Assembly (NCBI GenBank): GCA_963920635.1
Contig: OY987308.1
Span: 2,112,225 to 2,176,224 of the forward strand
Direction: 5' to 3'
Origin: Pseudeuparius sepicola
Taxonomy: Eukaryota; Arthropoda; Insecta; Coleoptera; Anthribidae
Length of the DNA: 64,000 nt
Below the pieces are notes generated by a model. That model saw only the letters and a list, made by a program, of their open reading frames with translations. It ran no database searches and was not told the DNA's origin. A program made the translations under genes and the position numbers. Positions 57,014 through 64,000 of the stretch are shown piece after piece. Numbering within the stretch: position 1 is the first letter of the stretch; each line of letters begins with the position of its first letter.

Positions 57014-57118
57014 CAGTTCGGGGGCCACGACCTGCACCATGTCCCTGGCCTCCCCAACCAGGGGCTGCGCCTCACCCCCGGTCGTAATTAAATCTAAACA
57101 CAGCCGGCACACCTCCAT
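57014..57118 (-). CDS. ZAD gene exon 1: start codon and first half of ZAD 1
   Basis: ATG at 57118-57116, then EVCRLCLDLITTGG, the C-x2-C start of a ZAD, and VGEARDMVQVVAPEL before a good donor (CTG then gtaaga). 35 codons, phase 0. It is the only start codon in the window that sits directly on a ZAD, and the ZAD is near the N-terminus as in known family members. Joined to exons 2, 3 and 4 it gives a ZAD-ZAD-acidic-15-finger protein, which would act in the nucleus. Confidence 0.87.
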
Positions 57119-57394
57119 TGCTGCGAGGAATTCTTTCTTTTTTTTACAGCTTTTTTTGTTTTTTTACAGCTTTTCCGTTTCTTCATGGAACTTTTGCACT
57201 TTTTCGGCCTGCCAGCCAGAACACTTCGCCGAAGCATAGCAAGAGCAAACATGACATGATCATAATGCAGCCATTAGCAGCCACAAAATATATAGGTTAG
57301 GTTAGCAGCCTTAAAATTTAAACATAAACCATTGAATTGACAAGTAGATTATCAATTCGATGACATAAACATACGATTGCGCGGCGATGCTACC
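57119..57394 (-). promoter_or_regulatory. Presumed 5' UTR and promoter of the ZAD gene
   Basis: Lies directly upstream of the start codon on the minus strand. It holds T-rich runs (read as A-rich on the coding strand) at 57138-57168 and no other gene. The transcription start is not identifiable. A MITE begins at 57395 and may mark the outer limit. 57282-57306 ('ccacaaaatatataggttagg') is repeated inverted at 59650-59673. Confidence 0.4.
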
Positions 57395-58081
57395 TCAGAC
57401 TAATGAATAACGGGGAGACCGCATTATAGCCTGTTTATACAGATGTAAACAGTAAGCTGAACCCTCTCACTTTATGAAAGAGAAAAATGTATTTACATAT
57501 ACTACCTATGGAACGAAATATTATCTTTTTTCACTTTGGAGGAAAGGCACTTGCACTTTATGCACCTTTTTACTATTTTTTAATATTTTAAACTTGGAAC
57601 CGCACGAAAAACTCGAATTTAGCGTTTGTTCTCTGGTAAAACTAAGCAAATACCGAAGCACAAACCAAAACAAACAAAATGGAAAACAAACAATTTGAGC
57701 AAGCGCTAACTTTGGTCCCTGTCAAACTGCCGCAACGTTGCCGATTAGTGCGAAGAGTAATGGGTGTTCTCTACTATAACCATTTTGTCAATAATAAAAC
57801 ACCTACATAATCTTTCTTGAACACGAAAAGGTTGTTTTACTTTACTGTTCCGCGTGAATTTTATAAGTGGGGGCAATTTTACGTTCAATGCATTTACTAA
57901 AGAAATTGCCGGTTTTATTTATGATATTCCTAGTTATTGCTGCTCTTAAATGTGACAACCTGTTTGGGGCAGATCAGTAAAGGACCAATATTTGTAAACA
58001 TGGGGATAGATAAACAACTATGCCTGTTAACAATTCACTTAAATTTATAAACAAATTCGTCCCCTTTATTCATTAGTCTGA
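57395..58081. mobile_element. 687-bp MITE with 9-bp target duplication
   Basis: Flanked by the direct repeat GATGCTACC at 57386-57394 and 58082-58090. Inverted ends TCAGACTAATGAATAA, continuing nearly perfectly for about 24 bases. No long transposase frame is present; a 74-codon frame at 57474-57698 is not recognisable. A 9-base duplication is typical of Mutator-like elements and longer than for Tc1, hAT or piggyBac. Confidence 0.85.
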
Positions 58082-58423
58082 GATGCTACCGCCTTCAGGG
58101 TGATATGAGTAGGGAACTAGGCCCGTTATATATTAGATTCGGTAACTAGAACCATTATCCATGCACGTCCCGTAAAAAAATGGGACCTTCCTTTTTCCAA
58201 TGCGTTAGAAAGAGGTGGGGGATGTATCCAAGGTGAATGTAGTATTCCTGGTAGACTTTTTTTATTGGTAAATATTCCTAGGTTACTACCATAATAAACA
58301 TTGTAACCATTCAATAATTTATATTAGAGGAAGGGACCCAAATTTGAGATAGGTGCCTAATTTGAGATAGCTCCTTATATTAAATGATATGTATACTCAA
58401 ATTATTTTAAGAAGTCCTTACTG
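58082..58423. other. No assigned feature
   Basis: A 62-codon minus frame (58314-58126) is present but matches nothing I know. The word 'aatttgagatag' is repeated at 58340 and 58358. Candidate intron of the possible gene below. Confidence 0.3.
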
Positions 58424-58608
58424 GGACTGTCAATTGGTAATTTCGATATCCTAAGTTGGCATCAATGCAGCAAAAAATGCAACCGGGTCGTAAGTTCAGG
58501 TCAGTAACGAGCCCATTTGCACTAATAACACGAAAAGTTACAAGAACAAGAACAACACAGATAACGGCAAAACTCACGAAACGTAGAAAACCCGCGAATA
58601 TTTTCATT
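58424..58608 (-). CDS. Possible first exon of a membrane or secreted protein
   Basis: The minus frame has MKIFAGFLRFVSFAVICVVL then VLVTFRVISANG, a short N-terminus followed by a hydrophobic segment of about 20 residues, like a signal anchor of a type II membrane protein or a signal peptide. It runs to TVP directly before a good donor (CCA then gtaagg at 58423). An in-frame upstream ATG at 58667 is also possible. No later exon was found, so the product is unknown. It may be chance or a gene whose remaining exons lie elsewhere. Confidence 0.35.
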
Positions 58609-60554
58609 GCCGAATGTTTGAACCAGTTTGAACGATCTGGAAAACCTTCACTGTCACTTTGACACACCGAAGCTAAATTTGCCTGAGTCCGCCCATAGAC
58701 GCTGCCAAAAGCAGCTGATTATACCAAAATACCAAAATGAAAAGTGTTTCCATGACGTTTGAAATTATTAGGTATTAAAATGAGTTGTAGTCATAGTTAT
58801 TTTTATTTATAGCGGTATAATCAGAATTGCAATAGGGTTTTTATCTTATTATGTTCTTTTTTTCGTATCACTTGGGTAACTTTTCACATCATAAATCAAT
58901 GAGTGACGTCATTAACTAGTTGAGACACATACCAATGTTATACCCATGATTAACAGAAAATTCCTAGGGATTTTGTGGAGAATGTCATCTGACAAAATCG
59001 GGACTTCTTACAGTAATCGGGGTATAGCGCCATCTAACAGAAATAGCCTAGACTAATTTAAATAAACTGGGGTGTAGTAACCTATATATTTTGTGGGGTG
59101 TAGTCAGAGAAATGGTAGTGTTAAAGTGGTAGTTGAGCGCGTATTAATAAGACTTCCCACGGCTATAGTTTCATGTCCTAGAAAGTAGATGGTGCCTATG
59201 GTCAACAATGTATTTTGCATTGTATTTTGTCTCCGGGAAGCGCATGGTGAGCCAGAGAACTGTTAAACATGACAGCCGTGAGCAGTCTTTATTAATTCGT
59301 CAGTCAACGCTATAAGTCTATGGATATAACTGATGCTGTTTTATGTGAATGTGTTGTAACGTTGAAGAAAGTATGTGAGAAAGATCCACAGGGAAACAGT
59401 AATCTTGGGAAGGAAATTATTGAAAAAGGAAAGTAGCAAATTTGTGCAAGTGACTAAGTTGGGCGGATACAGCACAAGCTAGGCATATCCGTCCCAACCA
59501 AGAAGTGGCGAAGGCCCCGAATGGCTCATTTGTTTCGGAAGAGGAGAGACCATAAAAAGACGAGAAGAAGAAGAAGATTAACCTAGAATCCCACCCGGCG
59601 AATTTTAGGTTAAAGAATTAAATCATTGCTCAATTAATTAAATGAAACCTAACCTAACCTATATATTTTGTGGTAAAAACTTTCAAAACTTCAAACTAAA
59701 TAGGTGTTTATTATAGAATTTGTATTTATCAGTTATTACAATTACAATACAATAATTATTGTTGTTCTGGTGGGTTATAGACAGACAGCAGGGGGATAGA
59801 AGAAATAAGTCACACTTCTCTCACCAAATGTCGAAAGATATAGGTTATAACAAAAAAATCGCTGAATCTTGGAAACTAAGGTTTTCCGCCAAAAAAATTT
59901 TGCAGACTTGCAGATTAGTGATCTACGCACCGAAATATGTACGCCTAAAGTTGTGAAAATGGGAGTAGCGAAACTAGATTATTATCCTACCGATTTATAC
60001 TATTTTTCTTTTTTAGCATGCAAATTGTTAGCTATACAAGTTATTAATACGACACTCTATGAACAAATTGCCATAAAAAATAACCAATTAAAACCAGGTT
60101 CCTTCCCTTACATTGGAATAAAATAGATAAAAATGACGAATATATGACTCAATCAGTGGAGTCAATAATGTATCCTTTTTTAGTAGCTCACATTCGCATA
60201 TACGAAGAAATATTTTGCTTTTTTGTTCTTATATACATGCACTATTGATCATAATATGATCAATGATACAAATATATTATAGGCAGTGGCTATTTATACG
60301 TCCGACGTATATAAAAGTCGGTATACGTCTTGCGCTATCATTGGCGAGTTAAGTCACGCGGCTTCTTTGGACGTACATTTAACTCTGTACATGTCCGAAC
60401 TAAACTTATTTACATACGTCGGAAGCCGTCGGAAGTGCATTTTTCTCAAGCATCTTTGCAATGAGGAGCGTATACCCTCCTTTTTGGGGGATAGGCGCTG
60501 CCGTATGAAAATTAGCCATTTGACAAGAGGCGCCATCTTGTTGGAAGACACATT
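58609..60554. other. Intergenic, no gene supported
   Basis: 58680-58760 could be the promoter of the exon above. 59640-59675 has a short run of CCTAA repeats, like the insect telomere unit, inverted relative to 57282-57306. 59560-59580 is GAA-rich. 59960-60125 reads open on the plus strand (ending NNQLKPGSFPYIGIK) but matches no family I know. Confidence 0.4.
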
Positions 60555-60777
60555 GGGTGGTATGAATAAAAACGAAGTACTTGCTACTACTACAAGTATT
60601 AGTATCTTCTACCTAGTATTTACTTTAAAACGAAGTAGATACTACATTTCCGTAGTTCTCTGACAGGTGAAGTAAACTACGGAAATGTAGTATCTACTTC
60701 GTTTTAAAGGAAATACTAGGTAGAAGATACTAATACTTGTAGTAGTAGCAAGTACTTCGTTTTTATTCATACCACCC
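60555..60777. mobile_element. Hairpin MITE, GGGTGGTATGAATAAAAACG ends
   Basis: Arms of about 103 bases pair almost perfectly around an 18-base loop ('ctctgacaggtgaagtaa'). It is flanked by ATT on both sides. The GGG start and 3-base duplication fit a Harbinger-type MITE, but this is a guess. Confidence 0.8.
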
Positions 60778-60959
60778 ATTAAATATTTTGCAAACTCAGT
60801 TCTTAAATTTTTAGTTTCAAATTATTTTGAAGGACGTTAATGTATTTCTCAGCGTTCATGATGCCATCTACAAAGTGTAATTTTCCGACCCCTCTAGCTG
60901 ACATAGATCCCCAAATCACCACGGAGGACGAAAACTTTCTTCTTAGTACAGTAAAACTA
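60778..60959. other. Spacer, no feature
   Basis: No supported gene. The frame around 60870-60930 is short and lacks motifs. Confidence 0.35.
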
Positions 60960-62604
60960 ACACAAAATTAGGCCAAACCCAAACATAAAAAAAGTCCTTT
61001 CTAACGCGAAATAGTTCCATACCTTCCTAAGAGTTAGTACTAAAAAGTTACACCACCACCAGCGTCAGGTTTCGATGGGAGGGGGTGAAAAGGGCAGGAA
61101 ATTCTTATTTTTCACAGTTTTGCGTGAATATCTAGTAAACTATGAGGTTTAGCGCAAACGTCATCCTATACGCAAATGATATACATTAAATTCCGAACAA
61201 GAATTGTTATATACAGAATTATGATAAAGTGAACGGTTTCCATGATATGGAGGGGTAAAGATTTCTTTGTTTTTATTTCACGTAGTTTTTGTTGAAAAAA
61301 CTTAAAATTATTACAGTATAAATTAGTAACTGAATAATGTATGCAGAATATATATAGATATGTCTATGCATATAAAGATACATATTACACCCATAGATTG
61401 TTATTTTTTGTCACAACCTAACCTCATAAGTATATCACTGTAAATTAATATGTCCAATACAAGTTAGTAGCCTTAGTTAATTTGTACTCACTTTTTGCCC
61501 TCATTCATTATAGCGTTCTGATTTCCATTCACTCTTTTATGTCAAATCATTCCCATATCCAATTTGTCCTTAGCTTGTAAAAATGAGAAAGTCATGAATA
61601 GGAAGCTCACGTGAAAAACAAGAAAATATATATTAAACAATCCTCATCGTATGCTTCTGCAGAGATGGATGCGTCCAAAACTGCGAGTGTCGAAGAAGTG
61701 GTCTCAATTGTTCAAGTATGTGCAGCAATTGCTTAGGACTTGCTTGTCTCAATAGAGATACTGTAATCATCGACGACGATTTAAATGATGATTCTCAAGT
61801 GGAAGAAGAACACGAAGATTTGTTTCCTCACCAGCCCGAGTGAACTATTTCGTGCTGACTGATAATGCAATTAATGATTCACCTAAAACGTATAACCTTT
61901 TGTATCATTTTGATTTCCCTCCCATTTTTTCAATATAGATTGTTTCATATATTTTCTTGTTTTTCACATGACTACCTATTCATGACTTTCTCATTTTTAC
62001 AAGCTAAGGACAAATTAGATATGGGAATGATTTGACATATAAAAGAACGAATGGAAATCAGAACGCTATAATGAATGAGGGCAAAAAGTGAGTACAAATT
62101 AACTAAGGCTACTAACTTGTATTATTATTATACTTATGAGGTTATGTTGTGACAAAAAATAACAATCTATGGGTGTAATATGTATCTATATATGCATAGA
62201 TATATCTATATATATTCTACTTACATTATTCAGTTACTAATTTATGCTGTAATCATTTTAAGTTTTTTCAACAAAAACTATGTGAAATAAAAACAAATAA
62301 ATCTTTACCCCTCCATATCATGGAAACCGTTCACTTTACCATAATTCTGGATATAACAATTCTTGTTCGGAATTTAATGTATATCATTTGCGTATAGGAT
62401 GACGTTTGCGCTAAACCTCATAGTTTACTAGATATTCACGCAAAACTGTGAAAAATAAGAATTTCCTGCCCTTTTCACCCCCTCCCATCGAAACCCGACG
62501 CTGGTGGTGGTGTAACTTTTTAGTACTAACTCTTAGGAGGGTATGGAATTTTTTCGCGCTAGAAAGAACTTTTTTTTTTATGTTTGGGTTTTGGCCCAAT
62601 TTTA
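60960..62604. mobile_element. 1.65-kb fold-back element with cysteine-rich core frame
   Basis: Arms 60960-61620 and 61950-62604 pair closely along their length, for example 'ttaggccaaacccaaacat' with its inverse and 'cctccatatcatggaaacc' with its inverse. The non-palindromic core is about 300 bases and holds the frame described next. The arms are AT-rich and non-coding. Target duplication could not be fixed. Confidence 0.82.
61637..61843 (+). CDS. Cysteine-rich C-terminal frame (CXC/tesmin-like)
   Basis: Open from 61637 to the stop at 61841-61843, 68 codons. VCFCRDGCVQNCECRRSGLN, then CSSMCSNCLGLACLNRD, followed by an acidic tail (IDDDLNDDSQVEEEHEDLF). The C-x-C-x3-C-x3-C-x-C-R-R-x-G-L-x-C pattern resembles the CXC/tesmin type of zinc-binding segment that also appears at the ends of some mobile-element proteins. 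No start codon in context, so it is the last piece of a longer protein. Confidence 0.5.
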   Translation, partial: TILIVCFCRDGCVQNCECRRSGLNCSSMCSNCLGLACLNRDTVIIDDDLNDDSQVEEEHEDLFPHQPE

Positions 62605-63642
62605 CTATTGCAAGCTGAGAGTAAAAACGCAAGCCAGCTGAAACCGCCATCATATTCGCGGTATATTTATTTCATGTCAATTCATTACTCGGAAACTTCA
62701 ACTATTCTTTGTAACTTGCCTTTGTTTCAGTTCGGCATTTTACTATTATGTAATTATTGATGTTGGAATGTGGGCTTGCAATTCGCTAGTTTGTTCAGGG
62801 GTCAGGCCTTTTTTTATAGCGGTGACCTTCACTTTTGCCAGATAACTTTCAGTCGGAGGAAATAATTCCAAGAGTCCAATTGCGGTGTTTTAAGTGACCG
62901 GAGCAAAATTGAACAAATAGACGGTTTAAAGAAATAATTTATTAATAAATAAACATGTTGTAACTTAAGAAAATGATAGTGGGCTATCCCAGGAGCGCCT
63001 TCAGGGTGGTCTGTAACAAAGAAATTAATGGGTGAAAATTCGGCCAATTACTGGTAGTTCGTTTGGGTTATGTATGCGGTGAAATAAAAATGTTTGGGTT
63101 GATAACGGATACGGCAAAGCGAACGGCCCCAGCTAAGTTTATGAAATTTCTATGAAGCGGTCTGTTTCTACAAAAACAATGCTATAGTCCAAAGCGCGAA
63201 AGAAAACGTTTCTAAAGAATGCGGGCAGCGTTGCGAGATTTCCTATACGAGTAGTCGTTATTTATTGGCGAATACAAGTCTTATCATATTGAAGCCGAAT
63301 TTCTGAACTCCGTTATACCGAAAAAATAAAGCTCGCATCACGGGACCACTTACCCATTTTTGTTTATCATTTATTTTTAACGCGGTGTGATAAAACACCT
63401 ATTATATTTTTTTCAACATCGTCGCGTCTACCATCGCCTTTGAAATACGGCAACACAGCACTTCTACCAAGCAATCGGCTGACAAAAGCCAACGCGTTTT
63501 GTGCCTGTTTCTATAGTACGTAAAGTTAACTGCGTATTTGGGCTACCACACAGACCTCATTTTTTAGGCCGCTGGCAAGTTTTTTCTGCCGTCTCAGAGA
63601 GCTCAGTGGCATTTCATATGTTCGGGAGTTAACGTGTGCAAA
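62605..63642. other. Intergenic, no gene supported
   Basis: Slightly less AT-rich from 63050 on. No reading frame with recognisable motifs on either strand, no long repeat. Confidence 0.35.
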
Positions 63643-64000
63643 ATCAGGGTGTCTACCAACCTGGAAAACCTGGAAATGTCAGGGAATTATTTTTGGTCAG
63701 GGAAAAGTCAGGGAAATCTATCAAATAACCTGGAAATTTGTGGTTTAATAGATATAAAAATAGGAAATCTTTAATTCTTACTAAAACTAATCAAAATTAT
63801 ATCATATTCATTTTGATTCTACTCCACAGAGATCACATTATGTTATTTATTTTTTTTTTCTACTATACTCCAAAGATAATCTAACTAAATAAGATTTTAC
63901 GAAGCTATTTATTTTTGTTTTGAAGGTGTTTTTTTATATGTTTTTTTTTTTATTTTGGAGAATGTGTGAAAGGTATTTGTTTGTTTTATACGTGATTTTA
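63643..64000 (+). mobile_element. Transposon end running off the window
   Basis: Starts CAGGGTGTCTACCAACCTGG with repeated 'cctggaaa' and 'tcagggaa' words (63660-63740), a pattern I know as the end of a repeat family common in arthropod genomes. The other end lies beyond the window. No coding sequence in the visible part. Confidence 0.55.

Noticed and set aside
56433..57087. Long plus-strand frames over ZAD exons 1-2
   Set aside because: GC-rich exons lack stops on the opposite strand by chance; the minus-strand frame has ZAD motifs and proper splice sites.
59640..59675. CCTAACCTAACC run as a telomere
   Set aside because: Only two to three units, single-copy length, and matched by an inverted copy at 57282; more likely part of a repeat.
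1..64000. tRNA or rRNA genes
   Set aside because: I saw no A-box/B-box pair with a cloverleaf and no rRNA-like segment while reading; a tRNA scan was not possible here.

Overview
The window looks like AT-rich genomic DNA of an insect; a beetle is possible, but I cannot fix the order. The basis is two ZAD domains (a zinc-binding N-terminal domain of arthropod zinc-finger proteins), long arrays of C2H2 zinc fingers, and an insect-type transposon population: Tc1/mariner relatives with a DUF4817-like N-terminus, Penelope-like elements with GIY-YIG endonucleases, a hAT element, non-LTR retrotransposon fragments and many fold-back elements ending in CAGGGTG.

The core is a cluster of zinc-finger exons. 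On the minus strand, 57118-54398 holds three exons encoding two tandem ZADs and an acidic linker. They end in a phase-2 donor. Two zinc-finger terminal exons lie downstream on the same strand (51741-50163 and 46032-43134). On the plus strand are three readable or broken zinc-finger exons (8574-10035, 13132-14395, 34991-36272), a pseudogene (27421-30345) and a stub (31913-31975). Every one of the seven begins right after an AG acceptor, in the same reading phase, with the same short motif (X-D/N-C/F-D), and none has a convincing start codon of its own. The simplest reading is one shared 5' part with alternative 3' zinc-finger exons, resembling lola or mod(mdg4) of Drosophila. Because the exons lie on both strands, trans-splicing is a possibility, though still unproven. 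The alternative is a decaying cluster of separate genes whose 5' exons were lost or lie outside the window.

Layout: 1-706 is a fragment of the zinc-finger unit flank; 707-3922 is four tandem 805-bp satellite units; 4.2-15.99 kb holds two consecutive copies of a zinc-finger unit (about 4.1 kb without insertions) plus the start of a third; 16-26.7 kb is almost entirely transposon and fold-back DNA, including a head-to-head pair of Penelope-like GIY-YIG fragments; 27.4-31.98 kb is the decayed family II exon and its stub; 32-34.5 kb is small palindromic elements; 35-40.1 kb is a family III exon, its partial tandem duplicate, a retrotransposon fragment, and a nested hAT and fold-back element; 40.1-46.5 kb is an inverted copy of the zinc-finger unit with a large finger array; 46.5-50.1 kb holds repeats and a Tc1 element with a retrotransposon 3' end inside it; 50.2-57.1 kb is the GC-richer ZAD gene; 57.4-64 kb is MITEs, a possible membrane-protein exon, a 1.65-kb fold-back element with a cysteine-rich reading frame, and a transposon end at the right edge.

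Coordinates of exons and most element ends were read directly from the bases. Element boundaries given as approximate were judged from matching arms by eye.
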